A stretch of DNA of 64,000 bases from Coffea arabica (lineage: Eukaryota; Streptophyta; Magnoliopsida; Gentianales; Rubiaceae): the NCBI RefSeq assembly GCF_036785885.1, contig NC_092312.1:23268001-23332000 (forward strand), read 5' to 3'. The notes beneath the pieces were generated by a model that saw nothing but the letters and a program-made list of their open reading frames with translations, had not been told where the DNA came from and ran no database searches. Below, piece after piece: positions 50,350 to 63,620 of the stretch; the stretch's first letter is position 1, and each line of letters begins with the position of its first letter. The position numbers and the translations under genes are program-made.

Positions 50350-53300
50350 ATGTCGATTTCCAGGCTCACCAGAGTGGCCTTCCATGCTCTCAGGGCCGTC
50401 TCCAATGTAGTAATCATAAGCACAAGCAGACTCAATAGTAGTTTTCCCGCTCCCTCAGTGAAGAATGGATTTGCATTACTGTCATCAAGCTTCGATCAAC
50501 AGGTTTCTTACACAAAGTCGTTTTCGTTCGCTCCTACTCATCCGGTACTGCTGTCTCCAGTAGAATCAATTATTCAGAGCATAGCCCAATGGCATGGGAG
50601 GGAATATTTGGTTCTCTGAGTGTAGCTTGAGCCAACCAAAAGGTGCTGCAGCCTGAGCATCTGGTGAAAGCCCTTTTGGATCAAAAGAATGGGTTAGCTC
50701 AGAAAATATTTATCAAGGCTGGAGTTGATATTGCAGCAGTTGTGCAAGCTACAAATAAGTTTATAGCGGCAATGAAATTGATAGATGATCATGATCATAA
50801 TAGTGGAAATTACCGCCAGATAGGTGTTGGAATGTATGCCCTAAAACAATATATTTGTTTTTATTTTATACATTCCTTATTATATGTTTTATATTTTAAT
50901 AACTTCTTATTTATCTTTTGAATATTAGAGATAACTGATAAAGTCCTTAGAATGTTTACTAATGTGATAGTAGTCACAAGAGTTGATGACTATGAGATAT
51001 CAATCGCAAGAGTAATATTCTTAAAATTTCCTAGTTATAGTACTAATGAAATAGGACATCTTTAGTACGGTAAAACTAGTACACAGTTAGCATCTAATTA
51101 ATGTAATTAGTGGTCGTTCTCATCAACTATGGCATGATGATATCTAGGCTAATGTGTAGATGATTTGGAAAGTACAAATGCATTGGATTGATCCGTTTAG
51201 AGATCCCATTAGGATATCTATCTAGTGCCAATGGTGTATCTCTAGTGAAAATTGTGTAAGTGATCCTACGACTTGAGATCACCATAGTATCTTGAGTGTG
51301 AATCGCTACATTTTGACTCTAATTACTTGTTACTCTTCGTGAGTGCCTTAAAGTGTAGAAGTTGGATGTAGTGTGAAGCATGTAAAGAGAATGGGTGATC
51401 GAGATAGGATTTACCACTCTGATAGAAGGAATTGATATCCGGATGGCCACTAGTGGGAAATTGTCCCTAAAGTCGACTATTAGGTAAATTGAAAAATGTC
51501 TTCAATTTAACTTAATTCAGGGTAAATTTCGGGAATTAGAAAATTTAATTAGTCATCAGGGAATTGGCACTTATTTCTTATTCCTGACTAATTGGATATC
51601 TTTGGTGAAAGGATAATAATTACACGGTAATTTTTCACGGAAAGGTTAGGTCAAATTCCCTTGACTAATTCCGAATAATTGGGCAATCGCGATGTGTTGC
51701 TAGACACCGCTCGTGATTTATAATTATGGATTAATTATTTATTATAAGTTATGATAAAATAAAGTCATTTATTTTATCTAATTATTAAACCATAATTATT
51801 ACCAATGCATTCGGGACCTATTGGGTCACACGCAATAGAGATTTAATTCTGGATTGAAACTATGTAAATTATCGGGGTTTTATTTTAAAAGAAAATTAAT
51901 CCCAAACCTATTTGAGCAGATAAGAGTAAATGGTTATCTTTTATCTATCAGATAATGATAGATAGAGTCTGGTGTGATGAGAATTCTTATTGTTTTGATT
52001 TTGAATCAGACAAGAAGACTCATCATTTTATCTTATCATATATCTCTCTCTCTCTCCAATTTGATGGAGGGGGAAAAATTGAGTCTGTGAGCGTCACATA
52101 CGATAGAGAGAAAAAAATATACGTTCGAAGAGAGTAAGAAGGCTAGCACATTTTTCTCTTCAATACATAGTTCGTGAGACGATCTAGGGTTGCTCTAGCG
52201 TGGTTATCAGTAGAGGCAGGACGACTGAACTGCTTAAGGGCTGACCATCCTCAAACAACGCTGCAGGGAGACGCCGCTTGGATTAAGGTAATCCTAAAAT
52301 CCTACTCTTAGTACATCATACGTAAAATCTAGGGTGATTCCTGGATGGTTTTAGGAAAAATTTTTTTATTTTTCCGCTGCTTAGTATCCCTAAAACCCAA
52401 CAATAGGTGGTCCTGAGTTCAATCTTGGGTCTCTCTTGGCTACTACACGAAGGCACAAGAAAGACATGGGGGATTCTTTAGTTTCCGTAGAGTATCTGCT
52501 GTTAGCATTCACTTCCCATAAGAGATTTGGTCAGCACCTATTTTCGGTTCTCAGGATCGGCGAGCAAGATTTGAGGAATGCTATTGGTGCCATGCACCGA
52601 GAAACTGATCAAGCACAAGGTCAGCCGGATAGTAAATTTGAAAAACTCGGAATTATGGCTATGATTTAACTCAACTTGCAAGCCGTGGTAAACTCGACCC
52701 AGTCAGTTGTCGTGATGATGAAATAGAAAGATGTGCTCAGATCTTATGCTGATGAACAAAAAGTAACCCCATTATCCTTGGTGAGCCTGGAGTAGGGAAA
52801 ACAACTATTGTTGAACGGCTAGCTCAAAGAATGATTATGAAGGATGCACCCAGGCCTCTGCAGAAGTGTACTTTGTTCTCTTTGGACATTGGCTCTTTAT
52901 TTGCTGGAACTAAGTATCATGGAGATCTCGAGGAAGCAGTTAAATGTATGATGAATGAAATCACAGCCTCCAATGGGAGGATAATACTATTTATTGATGA
53001 AATACATTTGATAATGGGTTATGGTAATACGTATGCATTGAATGCTGCAAACTTGTTGAAGCCAATGCTTAGCTGCGGCGAGCTGAGATGCATCGGGGCA
53101 ACAACATTGAAGGAATACAGGCTTTACATTGAGAAGAACCCTGCCTTAGAATGCAGATTCCAAAAAGGTATTGTGTGGTGAACCATCTGTAGAAGCTACG
53201 ATCAACATTCTTCATGGATTGCGTGCACAGTATGAAGTACATCATGCGGTTAAGATTTCAGACGGGCTCTTGCTTCAGCCGCAACTCTTGCACATCGGTA

Positions 53301-54709
53301 TATTACAAGACGTTTTTTGCTGGACAAAGCCATTGATCTACTTGATGAAGCTGCTGCGAGATTTGCAATGAAAAACACTAGTTCAGGGCCGATTGGCAGC
53401 TTAGATGAGATAGATAGGGCTATTTTGATGCTAGAGTTGGAGAAAATCTCCCTCAAAGATGAAACTGATCATCCTGTATCTAGACACCGGTTGATCAAGC
53501 TGGAGAGTGCTTTGGCATCTCTTGTGCGAAATGATCAGAGTGATTCAAATGAAGTGGAGCATGGCAAAAATAAAGCTCGCTAGAAAGAAGTGACTAATGT
53601 TCATATAGCTGAAGTTGTTAGCAAATTGACTGGCATACCATCATCAAACCTCGAGCAATCTCAGATGGATCAGCTTATGTCATTGGAGCAAGAACTTTGT
53701 AAAAGAGTTGTTGGTCAAGACATGGCTGTCAAATCTGTAGCTGATGCTATCAGGCGCTCAAGGGCTGGCCTATCTGATCCAAATTGTCCAATTGCAAGCT
53801 TCATGTTTTTAGGTCCTACCGGCATTGGCAAAACTAAGCTAGCAAAAGCCCTTGCTGCATACATTTGTAACAATGAGAATGATGTAGTGCGGATAGATAT
53901 GAGCGAGTACATGGAAAAGTATTCTGTTTCTAGGTTAATTGGTGCACCACCGGGGTACATTGGTTATGATGAAGGCGGGGTAACTCACTGAAGCGGTTCG
54001 TCTGAGGCCTTACTCGATTGTGCTTTTTGATGAAATTGAAAAGGCGCATTGTGATGTTTTTAACATCTTTCTACAGTTGTTGGATGATGGAAGAATCACT
54101 GATTCTTTGGGAAGGACTATTAGCTTGAAAAATACCATATTGATTATGACATCAAATATTGGTTCCCGGCACATTTTAGAAACACTTGCGCATGACAAGG
54201 GGGATGATAAAGAGGCTATCTATCAGGCGATGAAAACTGAAGTCATGGAGATGGCTAAACAAACCTTTCAGCCAAAATTTGTGAATCGAACAGGCGAGCA
54301 CATCATTTTCCAACCTCTGGATTCTAAGAAAATCTCCAAAATCGTTGATATACAGATAAATTGTGTCCGAGAGAGGCTGAAAGAAAAGAAAATTTACCTC
54401 CATTATACTAGAGAAGGGGTAAATCTTTTAGTCACCTTGGGTTTTGATCAAAACTTTGGAGCTCGATCTGTGAAGCGGGTGATTCAACAATTCAGTGAGA
54501 ATGAAATTGCTATGGGAATTATGAGAGGAGAATTCATAGAGGGAGACTCTATCATTGTCGATGCTGATGTATCCACCAGGCCTCAAGACGTTCCATCACA
54601 TAGTAGATTGCTTATCGAGAAAATGGACAACAATGTTGCATTGGGTTGCATGGTTGGTTGCGGCCGAGTAAAAGATGTTTTCATTGAGAAATGGAAAAGT
54701 CTTAAGTAA
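50350..54709 (+). pseudogene. Mitochondrial ClpB/HSP100-type disaggregase pseudogene
   Basis: Plus-strand remains of a mitochondrial-type ClpB chaperone (a AAA+ disaggregase). In order: a Ser/Arg-rich transit-peptide-like N-terminus from the ATG at 50350; PMAWEG and QPEHLVKALLDQKNGLA of the N-domain; an LTR insertion; RHKKDMGDSLVSVEYLLLAF; first Walker [10 protein letters not shown] near 52780; Walker [24 protein letters not shown]; second Walker A GPTGIGKT near 53812; [60 protein letters not shown]; stop at 54707-54709. Most of the middle coiled-coil domain is missing and frameshifts and stops are frequent (two TGA in a row just before the first Walker A). The text runs on without introns, which suggests a processed copy. 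Confidence 0.92.
50825..52402. mobile_element. Probable solo LTR inserted in the ClpB pseudogene
   Basis: Starts TGTTGGAATGTATGCCC and ends CCTAAAACCCAACA, with TG..CA borders and inverted TGTTGG/CCAACA tips. The 5-bp target duplication ATAGG is present at 50820-50824 and 52403-52407 and the ClpB reading continues across it. The 1578 bp contain no gag or pol and a CT microsatellite near 52050. This is the form left by recombination between the two LTRs of a retrotransposon, copia-like by its tips. Confidence 0.82.
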
Positions 54710-57700
54710 CGAGCGTTATGATAACGAAACTGTTTTTACCTGATATAACAGGTAAAAACACTTTTAGCGACCATTTGATTACCTGTTGTACTGGTCATCT
54801 AAATAAAATAGTACCTAAAAATATGGTTAGTAAGTTTTACATTAAAAAGAGTAAGTTAACTCAAGAAATTAGTAACTTTTATGTCTCAAAAAGTAAATTT
54901 GAAGAAATATGGAACTTACTTTTTTTTTGAAGTAAATAACTACTCTATATCTAAAACTTACTTTTTGAAGAGTAAGTTTAGTTCAAATAATAGTAAGTTT
55001 TTATAAACTAATAGTAAATATTGTTGATAGAATAGTAAATTTGGTTAATCATCAAAACTTACTAGTTTATGGCATAAATTTACTATTTTACTTAAAGAAA
55101 CTTATATGGAACAAGTATTAGGAAGCTTATTTGAAATAATGGTAAGATTTTTTATTAATAATTGAAACTTAGTATTATAGTTAGTAGTTACTCGTAATGT
55201 AAATGTATGATACACAATTGTACGTATCATTTATAAATGTTAAATGTTTTAAGCATTTTAAATAAACTATGAAAACTTTTTTTTTTTTTTTTGCATATGA
55301 CCTTATAAAATATGTAGGAATAATTTGTCATATTATAAATTTTGAATTATTTTTGAATTTTTGAAAGGTTAAAAAGTTTGGATGACAGTAAAAAAAATCT
55401 TTCGAGTTATATATAGAATTGCACTTATCTATACATCACAATTTCCATATATGGACACCGATGAATATAATAAAATGGTACGCAATTTTCATATATTAAT
55501 GCCTATGAATTTAATAAAATGGTAAAATCTTAATAAATTTATTTTCTGGGTCACAAGTATAAAAATTAAAGTTGTATTAACATAACATAATCTTTGAAAA
55601 TTATCGTAAAATTACCCATATATTAAGTTCTGTGACTTTCAAACATACTTTGTATCATTTACATTATGGATTTGTATCCATATGTTTTCTATCAAACTCT
55701 TTTTTTATTGGCAAATGGTAAGTAAATTATTATAAAAGGGCATTTTATAATAATCATAATTTTTAATAGATGAATTTTATGTAAACTGTTAAAATTAGGA
55801 ATTCACAAACGACTAAATCTGACTACTTTATGGCACATATTAGTCTAAATGACTAAAAAATTACTGTAATCATGTGCACGTTGATTGTTGAATTGAAATT
55901 TCCTTTATTACTAGTACAAGTTCTTTTAATCAAAGCAAAATAAGATCAAATATCTTTTCCTTTTGCATACAGTAGTTATGCTTAATAGAAATTTATTAAA
56001 CCATTTTTACAATACATAATTTCTCCTAAAATTTGTAACATTTACCATGACCTCTAACCTTGACATTGCTATTTAATTTACCTTCTAAATTTAATTTAAT
56101 TTTCTTATATTAATTGTTATGCTAATTTTATCATTTTTGTTATTATATTATTTCTCATTTTGTTTAGGCTTTTACTCTTATTATTTCTTGTGTCTCAGAT
56201 GTAAATTTATTAAAACTTTATCATCTTATTATATTCATAGGTGTTAATTTATAAAAAATTTGATACATAAACAAGTAATATTCTATATATAACTAGGAAG
56301 ATTTGTTGTTATTATTATCCAAACTTTCAAACTTTTCAAAAATTGAAAATAATTAAAAACTTATAATACGACAAAATTTTATTACATATTTTACAAGATT
56401 ATGTGAAAAGTCAAACTTTTTTCCATAGTATTTTGAAATATGTAAATAAATTTTTTTAAATGATAACTATAATCTTGTATTATACAGGTATATTATGAGT
56501 ACTTACTAACTAAGGTACTAAAAATTAATCATTAATAAAATATCTTATCGTTATTTTAAATAAATTCCCTAACACTAGTTTGAAATATGTTTTAAAATAA
56601 AATAGTACATATGTCTCATAAATCAGTAAGTTTTGATTATTAATCAATTCTACCATGTTATCAGTAAGAATTACTATTTATGTATTAAACTTACTATTAC
56701 TTGAATTAAACTTACACTATAAAAAGTAAGTTTGGGATATAAAGTAGTAATTTATTTATTTAAAAAGTAAGTTTAATAGTTATTCGAATTTACATTTTGA
56801 AGTATAAAAGTTACTAATTTATTACTGTTAGCTTACTATTTTAGATGAAAAACTTACTTTCTTATTTTTAAGTGTTATCCTATTTAGGTGGATATGCCTA
56901 TCAAATAATCAAATGGCCGCTAAAAGTAAATAAAAAATAAATAAATAATGGTCATATAAGTGTTATCCTAGTTATGTTTCAAAAAGTAAATCGAAATAAA
57001 AATGAAAGTTACTTTTTTAAAAAATTAAATTACTACTCTACATTCGAAACTTAGTTTTGTAGGGAGTAAGTTTAGTTCAAGTAATAGTAAGTTTTTATAG
57101 ATTAATAGTAAATCTTATTGAAAGAATAGTAAATTTGGTTAATCATCAAAACTTACTAGTTTGTGGCATAAATTTACTATATTACTTAAAGAAACTTATA
57201 TGAAACAAGTATTAGGAAGTTTATTTAAACTAGTGCTAAGATTTTTTTATTAATGGTTGAAACTTAATATTATAGTTAGTAGTTGTTGGTAACATAAATG
57301 TATAATAATGATTGTATGTTTCATTCATAAATGTTTTGTGTTTTAAGCATTTTAATAAATGTATGTATCATTTATAAATGTTATGTGTTTTAATAAATTT
57401 ATTTTCTATGTCACAAGTATAAAAAGTAAAGTGATCGTATCTAATGTAGCGTAATCATTTAAAATTATAGTAAATTTACCCATATATTAAGTTTCGTGAG
57501 TTTCAAATATATTTCGTATCATTCACAATATGGATTTACATGCACATTTTTTATGAAACTTACTTTTAATTGGCAAATAGTATGTAAATTATTATAAAAT
57601 GTCATTTTATAATGATCATAATTTTTATAGGTGAATGGTATATAAACTGCTAAAATTGTCAATTTATAAATGATCAAATCTTACTACTTTATGGCATATA

Positions 57701-57960
57701 TTAGTCTAATCAACTAAAAAATTACCGTAATTAAGTGTAGTTGGTTGTTGATTTGAAATTTGCACCAAGGTCACTATTTCGTTATTACTACCACAAGTTT
57801 TTCTAATCAAAGTAAAACAAAGTCAAATATCTTTTCCTTTTGTATGTAGTATTTATGTTTAGTAAAAAATTAGAAAACCAAGATTACATTTCATAATTTG
57901 TAATGAAATTAGTAACATTTTCTAAATAAATTGGAATAATTTGTAAAATATATTATTTTT
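54710..57960. repeat. AGTAAGTTT-rich repeat region (left flank of a CACTA-like element)
   Basis: Extremely AT-rich. The motif AGTAAGTTT and its complement AAACTTACT occur dozens of times. Two direct repeats, about 54955-55995 and 57048-57875, share long blocks (for example AAATTTGGTTAATCATCAAA), and a segment about 56590-56880 carries motifs on both strands. Subterminal arrays of short motifs on both strands are typical for CACTA transposons, and similar motifs recur at 62040-62240 on the other side of the transposase. No gene. Confidence 0.65.
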
Positions 57961-57974
57961 TTACCAGTATAGTT

Positions 57975-58902
57975 AGGGGTGGCAATCGAGTCCAAACTGG
58001 AGTATATGTAGGATGTCTCATGCGACCATCCTTAGTACGACCCTCGACATGCCATTTCATGAAAGATGTTGTTTTAGATAACATGAACAGACGCTACAAT
58101 CTGGGTTTAAGTGGAAAGTGCCACAAAATCTTGTGGGGAACTTTTCTTTTTTCTCCAATAGGATCATCCTTTGTTGGCACCCACCGTAGATGTTTACAAG
58201 TGTCACATTTTATCTTTGATTCATCTTTTTCCCAATACAATGTGCAATCATTAGGACAGGCATCATATTTTTCATATCCAAGTCCTAGTTCTTTCATTGT
58301 TTTTTTTGCCTCATAATAAGAACTGGGTAGATTTACACCTTCTGGAAGTGCTTGCCTCAACAAATCAAGAAGTATATTAAATACAGAATCGGACATTTTG
58401 CTGAGACATTTAATATGTAACAAACGGACTAGAAAAGATAGTTTAGAGAATTGCGGGCAATCTAGATAAAGGGGCTGCTTTGAATCATTTATTAAATTGT
58501 AGAATTTTTCTGCATCAATATTCGGCTGTTCTGTTTCTAATCTTTCTCCTATATCTAGGTCCTGGTTTAGAACTCCTAATGCATCTTGTAACAACCCCTG
58601 CATATCATCTATGGGATTGAGTGGTGGAACTTCATTTGAGGAACCATGTGAAGATGTATGATGCAAATTCGAAGATAGCTCTCCATGAGCTAACCATTGA
58701 GTATATCCCTTAATAAACCCTTTCCATATCAAGTGTGATTGGCATGCTCTCTCGTGACAAATACCCCATTTCCACACCTAATGCATGGGCATAAAATCAT
58801 CTCCCCTATACTTCCATTTGTAAATGCAAAATCAAGAAAATCTTCTAAACCAGCTTTATACTCATCACTTGATCGTGACATACTCATCCATCTTTTATCC
58901 AT
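57975..58902 (-). pseudogene. CACTA (En/Spm, TNP2-like) transposase, 5' part, decayed
   Basis: Minus-strand start at 58902 reads MDKRWMSMSRSSDEYKAGLE, then FLDFAFTNG, CPCIRCGNG; a frameshift near 58745 joins to LIWKGFIKGYTQWLAHGE; then FYNLINDSKQPLYLDCPQFS, SDSVFNILLDLLRQALPEG, LPSSYYEAKKTMKELGLGYE, DACPNDCTLYWEKD, CDTCKHLRW, KVPHKILWHFPLKPRL, an in-frame TAG, RLFMLSKTTSFMKWHVEGRT and RMRHPTYTPVW, where the match stops. This is the N-terminal region of plant TNP2-type transposases, including the CxxC pair. The catalytic core is absent. Not functional. Confidence 0.9.
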
Positions 58903-59512
58903 ATTCCCATAGATTTTAATTATAAAAAAAAAAACTTCATTAGCATCTACAAGATAATTCTACCTAAACTATTACTGATTTTTGCATCAAACATTTACTT
59001 AGATAAGAAAACTAATTTCAACGAGATTAATAGAAGACACAAATCACTCATGGAATATTACAACAGTAAAGCTACCAAAAGGAAGCTTTTTAAAAGAATT
59101 TTACCAACCCAAAAAATGTTGTTTTTAAGGCAATTTATTATCTAAGCCTATCAAACTTCAAAACAAATCAATTTGATTAAGTGAGACAACAAGAATCAAG
59201 AAAATATTGTAGCCTACAAAGAAATTCAGGACTGCACCCATTGACAGTACAACCCATGGTGGGGTGACTTCATTGATTAGGCCTGATTTTCATAGTTTCT
59301 TTATTAGTTGTTAGTTTTTGCATGCACTGATTTTCTTTCTTAATTTAATTTAATGGCTACTAGCAAAGGAAAAGGCAAGATTCATTGGGATTCAGGCACT
59401 TAACTAAATACATGATCATGGATTGCCACAAAATTTTGATTCAATCCAACAGCAATATATGTGCGTGTGTTTGTGTGTGAGAAAAGGACTATTAGTTGCA
59501 CCAAATGAAGAG

Positions 59513-59546
<34 letters not shown>

Positions 59547-62039
59547 ATAGTTAATACTCTATGCTTATTAGCACTTGCCCAGCAAGTGACCTGTTCGTGC
59601 TCTAATGGTTAGTCACAAAATCACGTTAAGAGGCTTAAGCAAAATTTTCTTTTATTTGCCTTAATCAGAAATAAACATTCCGTGACAGAAAAGTACAACA
59701 TTTGAGACTTATAAAAGTACCTAAGCAAAATAGAAAAGAACCAAGTCAAGAATCTGTCAAAATTTGCTAAATGGTGATGATTCTGTTAAGCTAACGATAT
59801 TGGCATTTTTGAATAAACTTACATGCTACATTTCTAGTCCCTAAATGCCTAATTTTTATGGTAATCTTTAATTTCTGAATTAGTATGATAAACCACAGCA
59901 TCATTTCATCACAAAAACCCATCACATTTTCACTTTCACTTCTAGTATTGCAGCCTATAAAGCCTATCGCATTTTCACTTCTTGACTTTTAAAATTTCAA
60001 TATGCTCACAATCTCTGCTATTCTCTGCTTCAAACACCAACGAAGTCATGCCTCTACTACCAGAAGATGGAAAAATAGAAAATAAATACTACTGCTGCTA
60101 TTACTAATGCTACATTTTGACTACCCAGTCACAAAGACGGGAATGGAATATCCAGGTGTTCTAGACTTTTGAGTAATAAGAACTAATCCAAAAGTATCAA
60201 AACAAAATGATATCAAAAGGAAAGACAGCAGAAGTTCAATTCCAGATTGTAAGACACAAACTATCGAACAGATAGTAGACACAATGATGCTATGTATGTA
60301 AGATGCACTTTGCATTAGAATCCTACGGGCAAAGCATTCTATATCAAGTTCAAAAAGAGCAGCACCCAAATTTACTGCGAGTTGGGTGATGATTTTTAGT
60401 AAGTCACTTGGCCGAGTAAGGCACCGCCTGGGCACCCCCTCCGTCACCCACCTCATTTCCCACGTAGTCCCCGGAGAAGAAATAAAGCAATAAAAAAAAG
60501 CTATCAATTTTGTCTAAAATGTATAGGTTACCTGGTAGTAATCTTCCTTCTGATGTTTCTTCAATGTTGTAAGTAGATGTTCCTTCATATATAGGTTCAG
60601 TTGTGAGAGGGGTGAAGGATTTTGGCTTTTTACAGAGAGAGTTAACTTGATTGAGGGTTTTAGGATGAAAAGAGTAAAGTTTATTGCACATTGGCGTACT
60701 TAGAATTTTTCCCAAAAAAAAAAATGGCACTGAAGTGTAGCGCCATTCCCTTTCCGGCTTTTGTTTTTTTTACTTTTCACATATATTTGGACAAGTTAAA
60801 GTGAGACGACGTCATGCTCGTCATTTTCTTTGTCATAATAACATTCCCTACTGCATGTTACATTAACTTTCTGTTGTGATACTTTTAGTAAAATATCATA
60901 TTAAGTGTGTGACTAAAGGTCATTTTTGTAGTAGTCTTCTATGAATTTTCTCTCCTTTCCTGACTGAAGAAGAGGGAAGATGTGATTCTACAAAATCTAA
61001 ATGTATCATAGGATGGTAATAAGAATTGCTTCTGCAACACAGATTTACAGGAGTAATAATGGCCAAATTTCCGTGGCATTGCAGACGTTACAATGGAGTA
61101 AAAAATTCAAGAGGCTGATAATAAATTTCCATAGATGACCAAATTTCCGTGGCATTGCAGACATTAACATGGAGTAAAAAATTCAAGAGGCTGATAATAA
61201 ATTTCCATAGAAACAACAAATTCGCAACAATGATTCTAGATCAGTTCAGTTCAATAACATCTGCTCCATCAAGCGTATCAACTTAGAATTTCTAAACGGG
61301 AGAAATCTCTCTTGCCTGCAGAATTCAAGTTATAAAGCTCATGTTGAGTTACTAATATATTAGTAATTCTCACCCGCACAGAGTAGCAATCACAACATAC
61401 AAATTTCTCTTTGACATTTCACCAAACATCTTATATGCATTCACAAATTAATCACATTTAACTTAAACGCTTGGTCTCAAATCCTTTCCTAGATGTTTCA
61501 CATGGCTATTAAGCATATTTTACCCGTAGACAATCAAAACTACAACCATTTCCTAGATGTTTCAACGGACATTTTCGGCCCCAAAATTGCAATAAAATTT
61601 TCAAATTCTCAGCCTTGATTTCCCAAGAAAATCTTGACAAACAAAACAAATGAAATATAAATAAATTACATCAATATAATCAAACGATTTCAAGAGAACA
61701 TGATGATCTAACCTCGTCACTGCTATTTTTCATATGCTCTTTGGCTGGCTACCACCGACGCTAACCCTTTTGTTGTGTCTGCATATGGCAGCACTCAAAC
61801 CCAACTGAACGATGAGAAAGGATAGAGGGAAAGTGTGAACTAAAGATGAAAATTTTGAAGTGAGAAGATTTATTCAATTGTAACAAAGAGAAAGTATGGA
61901 TCAAAGTGGAAACCTTTGCCTGAGAATTCAATCGTATCATTGGAACTGAGAACTGAATAAGAAGAAGGTAGATGACTTTAAAGAGAAAGGTGATACCCAA
62001 AACCGTTTTTAGGAACCCAAAACCGTTTTTTTACTTAAA
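58903..62039. other. Interior of the CACTA-like element, 5' side
   Basis: AT-rich. It holds a TA microsatellite at 59516-59544 and minus-strand frames at 60121-60730 with a possible exon (ETSEGRLLPG before a GT donor near 60529) that I cannot identify. A duplicated 76-bp unit lies at 61060-61210. Nothing else recognised. Confidence 0.4.
61060..61210. repeat. Tandem duplication, unit 76 bp
   Basis: CCAAATTTCCGTGGCATTGC begins both units (61063 and 61139), and both end AATTTCCATAG. The two differ at only a few positions. Confidence 0.92.
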
Positions 62040-62240
62040 TATGTACATTTTTTACTTTTAGTATTAGTAAGTTTAATTTAAACATAAGTAAATTTTATCA
62101 AATAATAAGTAAATTAAATTACTCAAAGTGTAAATTTCTGTTTTTAACTAAAACTTATCTTTCAGGCATATACTTACTAGTTTTAATTAAAAACTTACTA
62201 AAGTTAATATTAATTATTTTAATATAATATTTAAAAAGTC
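62040..62240. repeat. AGTAAGTTT-type motif array (right flank of the CACTA-like element)
   Basis: Several copies of AGTAAGTTT, AAGTAAATT and AAACTTACT within 200 bp, matching the motif class at 54.8-57.2 kb. The outer boundary is uncertain; CGTTACCATAACG at about 62304-62316 resembles CGTTATGATAACG at about 54715-54727. Confidence 0.55.
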
Positions 62241-62376
62241 GCTAAAAGATTTGATCTGTCACTAAAGGTAATAGAAACATATAATAGCAGGTTTCCCCAA
62301 TATCGTTACCATAACGATAGGCACTGTAGCACTGTCCTTGAGAAATATCTTTCATGGATAGCATCTCTTTATTCTT

Positions 62377-63298
62377 GGGTTATTATCACTTTACCCCCTT
62401 GACATTTGGTACTACTATCAATTTCCCCCTTAACGTTAACTTTTAGTCACTTTATCCCCAAAACTAACTGTCAAACTTAACGGGGTTGGCTAATTAAAAT
62501 GAAAAGATATGTTTAACCCTTAAAATTATTATCACTTTAGCCTCATAAAATATAGTCTCATTATCAATTTACCCCATAGAGTTATTTTTTTAGGCAATTT
62601 ATCCTACCATTAAACCAACTTAGCAAGTTAAAAAACTTTAGAAGAAAATACCCTCCTCTTTGCATAATAAAAAATTTAAAGTGACTATTCTCCTTTTTAG
62701 TATTTAGAAAAAAAGTCAAAATATTAATTTCTTTTTCTTGGCAATCTTATTAATATTGAAAAAAATAGAAAGATGGAGATGGAGAGGGGGAGGGGGAGGG
62801 GGAGAGGGAGAGAGAGAGCTCAATTCTTTTTTTAAAAATTACAAATAAAAAAGAATTAAATATTTTAATTATTTTAAAATTATTTCACTTTTTTGTTTAC
62901 CACCAAATTCCAATCCTAATCTCGACAATCTTAAAGTAACACGATAATGTTAAACTTTTATTTATTTTCGTTTTTTGCAAAATCTAATTTTTTGTCTCCT
63001 TCTTTCCTATCCCTTTTTCTTTTCCTAGTATTAATAAATGTGAAAAAAGGAAATTTGAGAAAATCCTTTTATTTTTATGTTTTTCGATCTCTTAAAGTGA
63101 AAAAAAAGAAAGAATAACTATTCCAACTTTTTTTTAATTATATATAAAAAAGGTAAATATATCTAAAATATTTTATCATACTAGTTAGATTAACGATGAG
63201 GTAAAATGCCTAGAAAATAATGTTAGGAATTAAAGTGATTGTATCACTATAATCTAATGAATAAAGTGATAATAACAATGTAGAAGTGATAATAACCC
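62377..63298. mobile_element. Non-autonomous MULE, 922 bp, perfect 9-bp target duplication
   Basis: The ends GGGTTATTATCACTTTACC and (reverse complement of the right) GGGTTATTATCACTTCTAC are inverted. TTTATTCTT lies directly outside at 62368-62376 and again at 63299-63307. Nine-base duplications are diagnostic of Mutator-like elements. The interior is AT-rich with a G/A-rich run at 62773-62818 and codes for nothing. The tips resemble those of the MULE that ends at 1824. Confidence 0.9.
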
Positions 63299-63620
63299 TT
63301 TATTCTTTCCTATCAGTTAGTTCTATCATACTGATTTCTAAGTGTCTTACAGTCACTGAAGTCTTCTAACTATGGATGTACATTGAACTTTCCGTAATTG
63401 CAAATTTTTTTCCTTCATTAATTTCTGCTTAGAATGTTCAATTGCTTGAAGCTCACAAATGCCATTGATCTTCAGACAATCAATTTCAGAAACTAAGAAG
63501 CTGTGTTTTTTCTCAGAGACCCATTGCAAGTGTAGTTGCAGAAATCTTACAACAAAGAAAGTAAGAAAGTATAATTTTGTTTGATCACCTATATAATTGG
63601 TAGTTTGCATTTCAAAAGTG

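Noticed and set aside
60121-60730. Two overlapping minus frames of 108 and 128 codons inside the CACTA-like element
   Set aside because: One may contain a short exon ending at a GT donor, but no start, partner exon or family could be identified, so no gene is called.
62322-62335. CACTGTAGCACTG as the CACTA terminus
   Set aside because: There is no matching inverted CACTA end near 54.7 kb and no 3-bp target duplication, so the element borders are left open.
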